NCBI GenBank assembly: GCA_947594835.1
Contig: CANQEH010000014.1
Location: 1 to 64,000, forward strand
Reading direction: 5' to 3'
Source of the DNA: an uncultured Acetatifactor sp.
Lineage (GTDB): Bacteria > Bacillota > Clostridia > Lachnospirales > Lachnospiraceae
DNA length: 64,000 bases
Part shown: piece after piece, positions 25,702 through 35,464 of the stretch
How positions within the stretch are numbered: position 1 is the stretch's first letter
How the letters are laid out: each line of letters begins with the position of its first letter
Position numbers and translations under genes: made by a program
The notes under the pieces: model-generated
What the model saw: the letters and a program-made list of their open reading frames with translations, nothing else
Told to the model about the DNA's origin: nothing
Database searches by the model: none

Positions 25702-27567
25702 ATGAGTTGGAAGAAGACGGGATTCAGCTATTTGATGTGGGCGGTATATACTCTGTTTGCAGGCTGGGCGCTGGTGCAGATGGCGGTAGCGCTGTCCTTT
25801 TCTATGGGCCTCGGGGCGTATGAGGGCTATGGGATGGCGGCGGGGATCTGCCTGTTAGCCGGACTTTGCGTGTTTTTGCTGCACCGCGTCTGCGCAAAGC
25901 CGAAGCAGCCCTCTAACGGCATGAGCGTCTCCCTGGTCACCGAGGCCGTGGCCGTGGTGGTACTTTTGATCCTGGGACTTTTACTGCGGATGGACGGGAT
26001 GTCCGGACTGGGGGGACAGGAGGATCTGCCCGGTGCAGCTTACTTTGAAAAAGCCCGGGTGGCGGAAGGGCAGTCTGTGCCCCGGGAGGCAGGCTGCGCG
26101 GAGTATCTGTACCTGAAGCTTCTGCATCTATTGTTCGTGTTTTTGGGAAACAATATGACGCCCGGGCTCTGGCTGCAGGTGATCCTGCAGCTTCTGGCGG
26201 GTCTTCTCTTGTACCTTGGCATCCGGAGGTTCGGGGGCGTTCTGTCCGGTTTGATCTTTCTCAGCTTTTTGATGTGCGGGGAGACCGGGGTGAAGGAGGC
26301 GCTTTCGCTGTCCCCGGATGCGCTGTATCTGCTTTTGTTTGCAGTTGGGCTTTTGCTCTGCGCAGGCAGGAAGGTGCAGGAGTTAAAGCCTGGCTGGTTT
26401 GCGGCCGCAGGCTGCGCGGCGGGTCTTGCGCTGTATCTGGACGTGTCCGGCGGGCTGCTTCTGGTGTTTCTGGGAGCGGCAGCCTTGTCGGGGGACGGGG
26501 AGGCGAAAAAGAGGCGGCTTCTGGCCATGGGCGCGGGACTTTTGGGGACGGCGCTCATGTTTATCGTCTCCGCAGGGGCAGATGCGCTTGCGTCGGGCAG
26601 GGCTCTTCCTGGCACGCTGGCGGCGTGGGCAGAGCTGTATCAGCCCAGGATCGTGTCCCTGGAGGGCGGATATTATTTCAGCGTGATGGAAGGGAGCCTG
26701 CTGACGCTGCTTTTTGTGTTCGGCGTGTTCAGCTTCTGGTGCAGCAAAAAATGGGAGCGCATGAGCGTCTGGGTGGCGGCAGGCTGTGCGGCGGGGCTGG
26801 CGTCGGGTCTTGGAATGCTCCAGGAAGCCCTTTCCCCTGTCATATTGTTTTTGACGTTTCTTGCCGCCCTTGCGGGCCTGGGCGTGGAGGGCTCCTTCCG
26901 GGGAGAACTGGCGCCTGAGACGGCGGGAGAAGCGCCCCTGGGTGCCGCCCCGTCTGAGGGAGAGAAAGACGCCTCCGGCGAAAAGAAGAAGGCTTCCGGC
27001 AAAAATGCGGCAGGCAAGGGCAGGGCAAAGTCCCATGAAAAGCCTGGCGCCAGGCAGCACGGGAAGCCTGCCGGGAAGGCACTTGCCGGGGAACAGCAGG
27101 AGATCAGGCTGCCCAAGTATCTGCAGGGCACGGCCGCCATCCCGTTTTTGAAGGAGGAGACAGAGCCTGAGCCCCAGCAGGAAGAGGCAGTACTGGAAGT
27201 GGAGGAAGCTGCGTCTGAGTCTGCAATGGCAACGGTGTCTGGGGACGAAGCGCAGGAAGAGCCGGAAGCTGCGCCTGTACCTGGCCGGGGAGAGGAAACT
27301 GCCCTGGAAGTGGAGGAATCTGCGTCTGAGTCTGCAATGGCAACGGTGTCTGGGGACGAAGCGCAGGAAGGGCCGGAAGCTGCGCCTGACGCTGGGACGG
27401 AACCTGCGCCTGAGAGCCGGGACAGCGCCCCTCGATACATAGAAAATCCCCTGCCTCTGCCCAAGCCTCACCAGAAGAAGGTGCTGGACTATGATTATCC
27501 CCTGGAGCCGGGAAAAGAGGACTATGATCTCCAGGTGGAGGACGGCGACGATTTTGATCTGACATAA
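25702..27567 (+). CDS. Polytopic membrane protein with acidic, internally duplicated tail
   Basis: 621 residues. The first 400 are strongly hydrophobic with roughly ten membrane segments and no clear motif; organisation and partner suggest a GT-C-type glycosyltransferase, but I see no confirmed DxD or similar signature, so this stays inference. From about 400 the protein becomes a low-complexity tail, first Lys/Ala/Gly-rich (KKKASGKNAAGKGRAKSHEK), then acidic and Glu/Ala-rich with two copies of a segment containing ASESAMATVSGDEAQE (DNA repeat, 27193-27388), ending in VEDGDDFDL. The tail is likely cytoplasmic and disordered. Co-transcribed with the GT2 gene (one base apart) and closed by the terminator at 27588-27618. 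Confidence 0.8.
   Translation: MSWKKTGFSYLMWAVYTLFAGWALVQMAVALSFSMGLGAYEGYGMAAGICLLAGLCVFLLHRVCAKPKQPSNGMSVSLVTEAVAVVVLLILGLLLRMDGMSGLGGQEDLPGAAYFEKARVAEGQSVPREAGCAEYLYLKLLHLLFVFLGNNMTPGLWLQVILQLLAGLLLYLGIRRFGGVLSGLIFLSFLMCGETGVKEALSLSPDALYLLLFAVGLLLCAGRKVQELKPGWFAAAGCAAGLALYLDVSGGLLLVFLGAAALSGDGEAKKRRLLAMGAGLLGTALMFIVSAGADALASGRALPGTLAAWAELYQPRIVSLEGGYYFSVMEGSLLTLLFVFGVFSFWCSKKWERMSVWVAAGCAAGLASGLGMLQEALSPVILFLTFLAALAGLGVEGSFRGELAPETAGEAPLGAAPSEGEKDASGEKKKASGKNAAGKGRAKSHEKPGARQHGKPAGKALAGEQQEIRLPKYLQGTAAIPFLKEETEPEPQQEEAVLEVEEAASESAMATVSGDEAQEEPEAAPVPGRGEETALEVEESASESAMATVSGDEAQEGPEAAPDAGTEPAPESRDSAPRYIENPLPLPKPHQKKVLDYDYPLEPGKEDYDLQVEDGDDFDLT
27193..27388 (+). repeat. In-frame 111-base tandem duplication within the membrane protein tail
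   Basis: 85-base blocks 27193-27277 and 27304-27388 differ at two positions and lie 111 bases apart, a multiple of three. A recent coding duplication that lengthens the disordered acidic tail. Confidence 0.9.
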
Positions 27568-27587
27568 CGGATGCGTTTGAGGTACAA

Positions 27588-27618
27588 AGCCCTGCCGGAG
27601 ACGGCGGGGCTGTTTTTT
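27588..27618 (+). terminator. Rho-independent terminator after the GT2/membrane protein pair
   Basis: AGCCCTGCCG (27588-27597) and CGGCGGGGCT (27602-27611) form a 10-base stem with one wobble and loop GAGA, followed by six T at 27613-27618. Confidence 0.88.
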
Positions 27619-27733
27619 CTGCCAGATCTTTCCGCATTTTGGCGGGCGCTTTCCATGTGTATTTTTCCCCGGAAACGGGCAATGCTAACAAGGCATAGGT
27701 TTGGAGCGCCTGCGGAAAAAACGGGAGAGGTAT

Positions 27734-27795
27734 AAGTTTGAAAGTAAACTTTCAAATTTTGATTTGTATGCGTGCTGAAGCACGCTGGGGGTATA
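27734..27795 (+). repeat. 62-base repeated leader, copy B (upstream of tepA)
   Basis: Copy of 18853-18914 with four substitutions. Here both inverted repeats are perfect: TTTGAAAGT-AA-ACTTTCAAA (27737-27756) and GCGTGCT-GA-AGCACGC (27769-27784). It again ends in CTGGGGGTATA and the tepA ATG follows after three bases. The preceding 115 bases (27619-27733) hold no gene. Confidence 0.87.
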
Positions 27796-27798
27796 GTT

Positions 27799-28500
27799 AT
27801 GGCAGAGGAAAAACAGGACAAGCAGATTGAAAAAGAGGAACACACAGACGAGCGCATTGAGAAGACGGGCCAGGTGACCCTGGACGAAAACGAACAGCTG
27901 GACAGGATCCACCTGCTCTCCATCATCGGGGAGATAGAGGGGCATGAGAATCTTTCCAACAACTCCAAAACTACAAAATATGAACACATCCTGCCAAGCC
28001 TGGCGGCCATTGAGGACAGCAGGAACATCCAGGGTGTCCTGGTGCTCTTAAACACCATGGGCGGGGATGTGGAGGCGGGTCTGGCCATTGCGGAGATGAT
28101 CGCCTCTTTAAGCAAGCCGACGGTGTCTCTGGTGTTAGGTGGTAGCCATTCCATCGGTGTCCCCATCGCGGTGAGCACGGATTACTCTTATATCGTGGAA
28201 ACAGGCACCATGGTGATCCATCCGGTGCGGATGAGCGGCATGGTCATCGGCGTGCCCCAGACCTTTGACTACTTTAAACTGATCCAGGATCGGATCACCG
28301 GGTTTGTCTGCAGCCACTGCGGCGTCACCAAGGAGATGCTGGAGCAGCTGATGCTGGAGACGGGCGTTTTGACGAAAGATGTGGGCACCATTCTGGTGGG
28401 GCAGGAGGCGGTGGAATACGGCATCATCGACGAGGTAGGGGGAATCGACAAAGCCATGGCCAAGCTGCACGAGCTGATCGGGGAAAAATATGGCGCTTGA
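27799..28500 (+). CDS. tepA: ClpP-class serine protease homologue, TepA/YmfB type
   Basis: 233 residues. ClpP/crotonase fold: NTMGGDVEAGLAIAEMI, the nucleophile Ser in GGSHSIGVPIAV and the catalytic His in TMVIHPVRMSG. The N-terminus is a charged Glu/Lys/Asp stretch (about 1-40) without a signal peptide. In Bacillus subtilis the homologue TepA lies beside spoIIIE, as here; it was reported to assist early protein translocation and spore-related processes, but the substrate is unclear. The ATG at 27799 is preferred over a GTG at 27772 that lies inside the repeated leader. A promoter for ftsK lies directly downstream, so tepA may be its own unit. Confidence 0.9.
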   Translation: MAEEKQDKQIEKEEHTDERIEKTGQVTLDENEQLDRIHLLSIIGEIEGHENLSNNSKTTKYEHILPSLAAIEDSRNIQGVLVLLNTMGGDVEAGLAIAEMIASLSKPTVSLVLGGSHSIGVPIAVSTDYSYIVETGTMVIHPVRMSGMVIGVPQTFDYFKLIQDRITGFVCSHCGVTKEMLEQLMLETGVLTKDVGTILVGQEAVEYGIIDEVGGIDKAMAKLHELIGEKYGA

Positions 28501-28508
28501 ACTGGGGG

Positions 28509-28537
28509 ATGACAAGTCCAGATAAAAATGATATAAT
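28509..28537 (+). promoter_or_regulatory. Promoter of ftsK
   Basis: ATGACA (28509-28514), 17 bases, consensus TATAAT (28532-28537), 34 bases before the ATG. Confidence 0.7.
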
Positions 28538-28571
28538 TGTAGCGATATTTAAGACAAGGAAGGTATGAGAA

Positions 28572-31277
28572 ATGGCAGCTACCAATGGAAGGAGAACCGC
28601 ATCTTCCGGCACCCGCGGGCGAAGCTCCGGCTCCAGACAGACCCAGGCCGCGCGGAAAAAAGAAGAAGCGCTCCGGGCGGAGCAGGATCAGAAGCTGTTC
28701 CACGAGATTGGCCTGATCGTGCTGTTTGCTGCAATGGTGTTTTTGTTTTTCTGCAATTTCGGTATCATCGGCCCCGCAGGCAATGCGGTCAGCGGCTTTC
28801 TGTTCGGTTTGTTCGGCCTTTTGGCCTACGCCGTCCCGGTGCTTTTGTTTCTGGCAACGGCTTTCTGGTTTGCAAATGGGGGAAATCCCAACGCCCTGCG
28901 GAAGCTGATCTCCGGCATTGTGCTGTTTCTGGCTGCCGGCATTTTCTGCGATATGGTCACAAATATTTCCGCTTCCCTAAACGGTTACAGCGCAAAGGTC
29001 CTGTATGAAAGCTGCCGGGACGCCCGCTCCGGCGGGGGGATTCTGGCGGGAAGTCTCAGTTATCTGCTGAGGCACTACCTGGGCACCCTGGGGGCAGTGC
29101 TGGTGCTGATCCTCACAGCGGCGGTGAGCTTTATCCTGCTGACGGGGAAATCCCTGATAAGCGGCGTGGCAAACGGAGGAAGCCGTATGCGGGAGATTTC
29201 CCGGGAGGAGGCCAGACGCCGCAGGGAATACGTCTTAGAGCGCCGTGAGGAACAGGAAAAACAGCGCGCCCTGCGGGAGGAGGAACGCAGACGGAAGACG
29301 GAGGAGAAGGAAAACGAGAAGATCCTGCGCATGGAGAAAAAGGTTTCCGGCGTGATGCTGGACACGGCGCTGCCCAGACAGGGCGGAAACACCCGCAGGG
29401 ACGACGTACATGAAATCATGTTCACGGGGACGGAGGAGGAAGGACAGTCCTTGGGCGCTTCCCAGGAACCGGCCCTGGACTTTGAAAAGATACGCATCCG
29501 CAGTATGCATCAGGTGACGGTACAAGAGGAGGAAACCGATCAGGAGGACGCCTATGAAGAGACATTTCCCCAGGAAATGGCCGGAGAGGACGCCCTGCCC
29601 TGTGAGGAGGAGCCTTTGGAGGAAGCCTTTGGGGAGCCCTTTGCAGAACCTTCCCCAGAGCCGCCTGCCTGGAAGGCGCCCTCCCATCCGGAGGCCGGCC
29701 TGTCCGGCGCGGGGGACGCCATCAGAATCCACAAGGAGGGGGATGGGGAGCAGCTGAGGCCAAAGGCCGTCCAGGAGAGCGGCGTTAAGCCGGAGCGGAA
29801 GTTCCCCAAAAAGTATTTGTTCCCGCCGATCTCCAAGCTGCAAAAAGGCGTCGGCGCGGTGGGGGATTCCACAGCGGAACTGAAAGAAACTGCCCTGCGC
29901 CTGCAGCAGACCTTACATACCTTTGGCGTCAGGGTGACCATCACCGATATCAGCCAGGGCCCCAGCGTGACCCGCTATGAGCTGCAGCCGGAGCAGGGCG
30001 TGAAGGTGTCTAAGATCGTGGGTCTGGCGGACGATATCAAGTTAAACCTTGCCGCAACGGATATCCGGATCGAGGCGCCCATCCCCGGCAAGGCAGCCAT
30101 CGGGATTGAGGTGCCCAACAAGGAGAATATGCCGGTGGCCCTGCGGGATCTTCTGGAGAGCAAAGAGTTCAAGGAATTTCCCTCCAACCTGGCCTTTGCA
30201 GTGGGAAAGGACATTGCGGGCAAGGTGGTGGTGGCGGATATCGCCAAGATGCCCCATATGCTCATTGCCGGCGCCACCGGTTCCGGCAAATCCGTCTGCA
30301 TCAATACGCTGATCATGAGCATCTTGTACAAGGCGCACCCGGATGACGTGAAACTGATTATGATCGACCCCAAGGTGGTGGAGCTAAGCGTCTACAACGG
30401 GATCCCCCACCTTCTGATTCCTGTGGTGACGGATCCCAAGAAAGCCTCTGCGGCGCTTCACTGGGGCGTCTCGGAAATGGAAGACCGCTATCGGAAGTTT
30501 GCGGACTGGAATGTGCGTGATTTAAAGGGCTACAATAAAAAGGCCGAGTCCATGGGGGAAAGCGGCGGCGAAACCGTATCCAAACTCCCGCAGATCGTCA
30601 TCATTGTGGACGAGCTGGCGGATCTGATGATGGTCTCTCCCGGGGAGGTGGAGGAGTCCATCTGCCGCCTGGCCCAGCTGGCCAGGGCTGCAGGCATCCA
30701 TCTGATCATCGCCACCCAGCGGCCCAGCGTGGATGTGATCACCGGCCTGATCAAGGCCAATATGCCCAGCCGGGTGGCCTTCTCCGTGTCCAGCGGCGTG
30801 GACTCCCGCACCATCCTGGATATGAACGGCGCAGAAAAGCTTTTGGGGAAGGGGGATATGCTCTTTTATCCCCAGGGGTATTCCAAGCCTGCCCGTATCC
30901 AGGGGGCCTTTGTGTCCGACAAAGAGGTCTCCGACGTGGTAGATTTTTTAAAGAACCAGACCCTGGGAAACGTGTATGCGGAGGACATCGAGGAGAAGAT
31001 CAAGAATCTGGGAAGCGGCGCTGCGGGAGGGCCGGGAGGTGGCTCCGACTCAGCTCTGGACGAGCTGTTTGAGAAAGCGGGCCGTTTTATCATCGACAAG
31101 GACAAGGCCTCCATCGGGATGCTGCAGCGGGTGTTAAAGGTAGGGTTTAACCGGGCGGCCCGCATCATGGATCAGCTGAGCGAGTACGGCGTGGTAGGCG
31201 AAGAGGAGGGCACAAAGCCCCGGAAGGTTTTGATGGGTATGGAGCAGTTTGAACAGCTTCTGGAGGAGATCCTGTAA
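28572..31277 (+). CDS. ftsK: DNA translocase FtsK/SpoIIIE
   Basis: 901 residues. A basic N-terminus (about 1-45), four membrane segments (about 45-195), a long low-complexity acidic linker (about 215-400), then the RecA-like motor: beta-domain entry [20 protein letters not shown], Walker [13 protein letters not shown] and Walker [14 protein letters not shown]. The C-terminal winged-helix gamma domain (about 830-901; [23 protein letters not shown]) would read orienting sequences. It moves chromosome DNA through the closing septum and, in sporulating species, into the forespore. Proximity to tepA favours SpoIIIE-type orthology. The start ATG at 28572 follows GAAGGTATGAGAA, moderate only. Confidence 0.95.
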   Translation: MAATNGRRTASSGTRGRSSGSRQTQAARKKEEALRAEQDQKLFHEIGLIVLFAAMVFLFFCNFGIIGPAGNAVSGFLFGLFGLLAYAVPVLLFLATAFWFANGGNPNALRKLISGIVLFLAAGIFCDMVTNISASLNGYSAKVLYESCRDARSGGGILAGSLSYLLRHYLGTLGAVLVLILTAAVSFILLTGKSLISGVANGGSRMREISREEARRRREYVLERREEQEKQRALREEERRRKTEEKENEKILRMEKKVSGVMLDTALPRQGGNTRRDDVHEIMFTGTEEEGQSLGASQEPALDFEKIRIRSMHQVTVQEEETDQEDAYEETFPQEMAGEDALPCEEEPLEEAFGEPFAEPSPEPPAWKAPSHPEAGLSGAGDAIRIHKEGDGEQLRPKAVQESGVKPERKFPKKYLFPPISKLQKGVGAVGDSTAELKETALRLQQTLHTFGVRVTITDISQGPSVTRYELQPEQGVKVSKIVGLADDIKLNLAATDIRIEAPIPGKAAIGIEVPNKENMPVALRDLLESKEFKEFPSNLAFAVGKDIAGKVVVADIAKMPHMLIAGATGSGKSVCINTLIMSILYKAHPDDVKLIMIDPKVVELSVYNGIPHLLIPVVTDPKKASAALHWGVSEMEDRYRKFADWNVRDLKGYNKKAESMGESGGETVSKLPQIVIIVDELADLMMVSPGEVEESICRLAQLARAAGIHLIIATQRPSVDVITGLIKANMPSRVAFSVSSGVDSRTILDMNGAEKLLGKGDMLFYPQGYSKPARIQGAFVSDKEVSDVVDFLKNQTLGNVYAEDIEEKIKNLGSGAAGGPGGGSDSALDELFEKAGRFIIDKDKASIGMLQRVLKVGFNRAARIMDQLSEYGVVGEEEGTKPRKVLMGMEQFEQLLEEIL

Positions 31278-31333
31278 AGCGGCTGCAAGGGCCCTCAGAG
31301 GCTTCCATACGAAACATTAAAGGAGAACGGCAA

Positions 31334-33004
31334 GTGAAGACGGATATTGAGATCGCCCAGGAGGCGGCGTTAGAACCGATTCTGGAAGTGGGCAGGCGCA
31401 TGGGCCTGGGCGAGGAGGATTTGGAGTGTTACGGCAGATATAAGGCGAAACTGACGGAGGAGTGCCTGGCCCGGCTGGAGGAAAAGCCGGACGGCAAGCT
31501 GATTCTGGTGACTGCCATCAACCCCACCCCTGCCGGGGAGGGGAAGACCACCACCAGCGTAGGTTTAAGCCAGGCTTTCGGCAGGCTGGGAAAACGCGCG
31601 GTGCTGGCTCTCAGGGAGCCTTCCCTGGGCCCCTGCTTTGGCTTAAAGGGAGGCGCCGCGGGAGGCGGGTATGCCCAGGTAGTGCCCATGGAGGACATCA
31701 ACCTGCACTTTACCGGGGATTTCCACGCCATTACGTCCGCCAACAACCTGCTGGCGGCAATGTTGGACAACCACATCCAGCAGGGGAACGAGCTGGGCAT
31801 TGACACCCGGCAGGTGGTCTGGAAGCGGTGTGAAGACATGAACGACAGGGTTCTGCGCAACATCGTGGTGGGGCTCGGAAATAAGGCAGACGGCGTGGTG
31901 CGGGAAGACCACTTCGTCATCACCGTGGCCAGCGAGATCATGGCGATCCTGTGCCTGGCGGAGAATATGCAGGATCTGAAAAACCGGCTGGGCCGCATCA
32001 TCGTTGCCTACGATTACCAGGGCCGTCCTGTGACGGCCAGCCAGTTAAACGCCGTGGGGGCCATGGCGGCGCTGCTAAAGGACGCCATAAAGCCCAATCT
32101 GGTACAGACTCTGGAACATACGCCGGTGCTGATCCACGGGGGGCCATTTGCCAATATCGCCCACGGCTGCAACTCCGTGCGGGCCACCCGGGCGGCGTTA
32201 AAGCTGGCGGATTACTGTATCACGGAGGCGGGCTTTGGCGCGGATCTGGGCGCAGAAAAGTTTTTTGACATCAAGTGCCGCCTGGCAGGGCTGAAGCCGG
32301 ATGCGGCGATTTTAGTTGCAACGGTGCGTGCGTTAAAGTACAACGGCGGCGTGGCAAAGGAGAATCTGGGCGCAGAGGATCTGGAGGCGCTGGGGCGCGG
32401 CATCGTCAATCTGGAAAAGCATATAGAAAACCTGCACAAATACGGCGTGCCTGTGGTGGTGACGCTCAATTCCTTTGTGACGGACACGGCGGCGGAGACC
32501 GCGTTTGTGAAGGAGTTCTGCGAGAGCAGAGGCTGTGCGTTCGCCGTCTCTGAGGTCTGGGAGAAGGGCGGAGAGGGCGGCATCAGCCTGGCAGAAAAAG
32601 TGATAGAGACTCTGCAGGAGAAGGAGAGCGCTTTTGCGCCGGTCTACGGGGACGCCCTCTCTCTGGAGGAAAAGATTATCTGTGTGGCAAAAGAAATTTA
32701 CGGCGCGGGAAGCGTGGCCTTTGCCCAGGCGGCGCGGCGGCAGTTAAAAAAGCTGGAGGAGCTTGGCTTTTCCTCCCTTCCCGTGTGTATCGCCAAGAAT
32801 CCCTACTCCCTGTCCGACGACCCTGCCAGACTGGGCCGCCCGGAAGGGTTCGAGCTCACCGTGAGGGAGGCTTACGTCTCCGCGGGGGCCGGCTTTGTGG
32901 TGGCGCTGACCGGGGATGTGGTGACCATGCCGGGACTGCCCAGACGGCCTGCGGCCATGGGGATAGACGTGAATGATGAGGGTGTGATCACCGGGCTGTT
33001 CTAG
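31334..33004 (+). CDS. fhs: Formate-tetrahydrofolate ligase
   Basis: 556 residues, the normal length. ATP-dependent formation of 10-formyl-tetrahydrofolate from formate, feeding purine synthesis and one-carbon or acetogenic metabolism. Visible: the P-loop-like [43 protein letters not shown], and [13 protein letters not shown] near the C-terminus. Starts at a GTG (31334) with AAAGGAGAA at good spacing. No other Wood-Ljungdahl or folate genes are adjacent, so its use here, acetogenic or biosynthetic, cannot be decided from the window. Confidence 0.96.
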   Translation: MKTDIEIAQEAALEPILEVGRRMGLGEEDLECYGRYKAKLTEECLARLEEKPDGKLILVTAINPTPAGEGKTTTSVGLSQAFGRLGKRAVLALREPSLGPCFGLKGGAAGGGYAQVVPMEDINLHFTGDFHAITSANNLLAAMLDNHIQQGNELGIDTRQVVWKRCEDMNDRVLRNIVVGLGNKADGVVREDHFVITVASEIMAILCLAENMQDLKNRLGRIIVAYDYQGRPVTASQLNAVGAMAALLKDAIKPNLVQTLEHTPVLIHGGPFANIAHGCNSVRATRAALKLADYCITEAGFGADLGAEKFFDIKCRLAGLKPDAAILVATVRALKYNGGVAKENLGAEDLEALGRGIVNLEKHIENLHKYGVPVVVTLNSFVTDTAAETAFVKEFCESRGCAFAVSEVWEKGGEGGISLAEKVIETLQEKESAFAPVYGDALSLEEKIICVAKEIYGAGSVAFAQAARRQLKKLEELGFSSLPVCIAKNPYSLSDDPARLGRPEGFELTVREAYVSAGAGFVVALTGDVVTMPGLPRRPAAMGIDVNDEGVITGLF

Positions 33005-33026
33005 GTGCGAAGGAGAGAAGCGAACC

Positions 33027-34484
33027 ATGAAGTGTCCGAATTGCGGAGAGGAGATGGGCGACGGTGTCCTGTACTGCCAGCACTGCGGCCATGAGATACA
33101 TATCGTCCCAGACTTTGAGCCTGAGCTGGAGCAGAACATACAGCAGGTAATCAAGGGCATCCGGGAGGACATCGAGGAGGATCTTCCTGACAAGGAAGGG
33201 AAGGAGCCGGAGAAAAAGCGCAGGCGCTTCCTGATCCCGGCATTGATCGCCGCTTTGGTGCTTTCGGCTTCCCTTGGCATGGGGGTATGGGCCTGGCTGC
33301 ACAATTCCCTTTCCTACCAGGTGAACCGGGCCGGGCAGTGCGCGGCCCAGGAAAAGTATGACAAGGCCATCCGCTATTACAAGCGGGCCCTGGAATTGGA
33401 TTCCGGCAATACAGATCTGCTCTTCTGTCTGGCGGAGATGTATTACCGCAAGAACAACAAAGTGGAGTATGAGTACCTTCTGCGGGAGATCGTAAAGCAG
33501 AAGGACGCAACCGTGGAGCAGTTAGACGGGGCTTACAGCAGACTGATCGCCATCTACCGCGACAGGGGAGATTACGAAACCATCAACCAGCTTCTGCTCT
33601 CCAGCGGCAACAAGCAGCTGATCTCGCTGTACCAGGCGTATATCGCGGAACCGCCGGAATTCAGCGTGGTGGAGGGATATTATACCAACATTCAGGCGTT
33701 AAAGCTCTCCGCCAGCGGAAACGGCAGGATTTACTATACGCTGGACGGCACGGATCCCGATGAAACCAGCGGGCAGTATACCATGCCCATTATCCTGGAA
33801 GACGGGGATCATGTGGTCAAGGCGGTGTTCATCAATGAAAAAGGCATTGTCAGCGATATCGTCACAAAGGAGTACCACATCGAGAACGACCGGATCCCCG
33901 CGCCGGAGGTGAGCGTGGTCAGCGGCGATTACACAAGGCCCCTGGATATCGAGGTGCTGGGACTGGAGGAGGGGGAAGAAGTCTATTACACCACCGACGG
34001 CTCTACTCCCACATACGCTTCCAGCGTGTACACAAGGCCGATCCATATGCCCCTGGGGGAATCCCACTACAAGTTTGCCAGGGTGGTAGAGGGGGTGACG
34101 GGGGATGTGACGGAACGGGTCTATAATCTGGAGCTGCAGGCGGGCTACACGCCGGCCCAGGCGGTAGATATCGCAGAAGCATACGCCCTGGAGAGCGGCA
34201 GGGTCTTTGACGAGGCAGGGCATTTTGGAGACACCGGCGCCATGTATATCTACGAATTCCTCTATGCGGCCACCCTGTCCGACGACAGTGATTACTATGT
34301 GATCGCGGAGGTACAGAGGGAGGCGGACAATGTGACCCAGGTGCGGACGGGGAATTTTTACGCGGTCAATGTCTACGGCGGCACGCTGTACCAGCTGCAG
34401 CCGGACGGCGCGGGCAGGCTGCGGAATCTGGTTGTGACCGGGGCGCAGGAAGAAGCAGCGGAAGGAGCGGCCAACACTGGCTGA
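33027..34484 (+). CDS. Zinc-ribbon, single-pass membrane protein with TPR and chitobiase-like domains
   Basis: 485 residues. N-terminal zinc ribbon CPNCGEEMGDGVLYCQHCG, an acidic/basic linker, one membrane segment (about 71-93), a TPR stretch (about 105-190; YDKAIRYYKRALELDSGN), then two copies of the chitobiase/beta-hexosaminidase C-terminal type module (YYTLDGTDPDETSG and YYTTDGSTPTYASSVYTRPI, about 235-375) and a C-terminal globular part. The zinc ribbon is inside and the TPR plus beta modules outside the membrane. Such modules occur in surface and glycan-associated proteins; function unknown. A ribosome site GAAGGAGAG precedes the ATG. A second zinc-ribbon membrane protein lies beyond nfnAB. 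Confidence 0.85.
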   Translation: MKCPNCGEEMGDGVLYCQHCGHEIHIVPDFEPELEQNIQQVIKGIREDIEEDLPDKEGKEPEKKRRRFLIPALIAALVLSASLGMGVWAWLHNSLSYQVNRAGQCAAQEKYDKAIRYYKRALELDSGNTDLLFCLAEMYYRKNNKVEYEYLLREIVKQKDATVEQLDGAYSRLIAIYRDRGDYETINQLLLSSGNKQLISLYQAYIAEPPEFSVVEGYYTNIQALKLSASGNGRIYYTLDGTDPDETSGQYTMPIILEDGDHVVKAVFINEKGIVSDIVTKEYHIENDRIPAPEVSVVSGDYTRPLDIEVLGLEEGEEVYYTTDGSTPTYASSVYTRPIHMPLGESHYKFARVVEGVTGDVTERVYNLELQAGYTPAQAVDIAEAYALESGRVFDEAGHFGDTGAMYIYEFLYAATLSDDSDYYVIAEVQREADNVTQVRTGNFYAVNVYGGTLYQLQPDGAGRLRNLVVTGAQEEAAEGAANTG

Positions 34485-34566
34485 AAAAGCCGCAGGAAGG
34501 CAAGGTTTGTACCTGGGAAATGCGGACATCCGCATCACCCAGGCTACGGAAAGGAAGGTCAGGAAG

Positions 34567-35445
34567 ATGTATCGGATTTTGAAAAAGGAAAAACTCACCG
34601 AAAACACGTATCTGATGGAAGTGGAGGCAAAGCGGGTCGCCGGAACCTGTGAGCCCGGGCAGTTTGTCATCGTGAGAACCGATGCGGAGGCAGAGCGGAT
34701 CCCTCTTACCGTCTGCGACTATGACAGGGAAAAGGGGAGCGTGGCCATCGTGTTCCAGTGCGTGGGCGCCGCAACCTACAAGATGGCCCGCCTGGAGGAA
34801 GGGGACTGCTTCCAGGACTTTGTGGGGCCCCTGGGACGGCCTTCCGAATTGGTAAGCCAGCCCCTGGAAGAGCTGAAAAAGAAGCGCATCCTGTTTGTGG
34901 CGGGAGGCGTGGGCGCCGCGCCGGTCTATCCCCAGGTGAAGTGGCTCCATGAGCGGGGAGTGAAGGCGGACGTCATCGTGGGCAGCAAGACGAAGGACCT
35001 GCTGATTTTAGAGCATGAGCTGGAGGCGGTGGCGGGCAGCCTGTATGTGACGACCGACGACGGCTCTTACGGCAGAAGCGGCATGGTGACCCAGACCATC
35101 AAGGAGCTGGCGGCGGAGGGAAAGCAGTACGACCTCTGCATCGCCATCGGGCCCATGATTATGATGAAATTCGTCTGCCTGCTCACCAAGGAGATGGGAC
35201 TTCCCACGGTGGTCAGCTTAAACCCGATCATGGTGGACGGCACGGGGATGTGCGGCGCCTGCCGGGTGACCGTTGGGGGCCAGGTGAAATTCGCCTGTGT
35301 GGACGGGCCGGAGTTCGACGGGCACCAGGTGAATTTTGACGAAGCCATGAGACGGCAGCAGATTTACAAGACGCAGGAGGGCAGGGCCATGTTAAAGCTG
35401 AAAGAGGGCGACACCCATCACGGCGGATGTCATCAGTGTCAATAG
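34567..35445 (+). CDS. nfnA: NfnA: FAD/NAD-binding and [2Fe-2S] subunit of NADH-dependent ferredoxin:NADP oxidoreductase
   Basis: 292 residues. Ferredoxin-reductase-like fold: CEPGQFVIVRTDAEAERIPL binds FAD, then FVAGGVGAAPVYPQ and GSKTKDLLI for NAD, and a C-terminal cysteine cluster DGTGMCGACRVT...FACVDGPEFDGH that holds the [2Fe-2S] centre. With the next gene it forms the electron-bifurcating Nfn complex, which reduces NADP+ with both ferredoxin and NADH. The ATG at 34567, after GGAAGGTCAGGA, is chosen over an upstream TTG at 34507 because MYRILKKE is the family start. Alternative names (sulfide dehydrogenase beta, dihydroorotate dehydrogenase electron transfer subunit) are paralogue labels; pairing with nfnB settles it. 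Confidence 0.9.
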   Translation: MYRILKKEKLTENTYLMEVEAKRVAGTCEPGQFVIVRTDAEAERIPLTVCDYDREKGSVAIVFQCVGAATYKMARLEEGDCFQDFVGPLGRPSELVSQPLEELKKKRILFVAGGVGAAPVYPQVKWLHERGVKADVIVGSKTKDLLILEHELEAVAGSLYVTTDDGSYGRSGMVTQTIKELAAEGKQYDLCIAIGPMIMMKFVCLLTKEMGLPTVVSLNPIMVDGTGMCGACRVTVGGQVKFACVDGPEFDGHQVNFDEAMRRQQIYKTQEGRAMLKLKEGDTHHGGCHQCQ

Positions 35446-35464
35446 ACGGAAAGGGGTGGATAGG

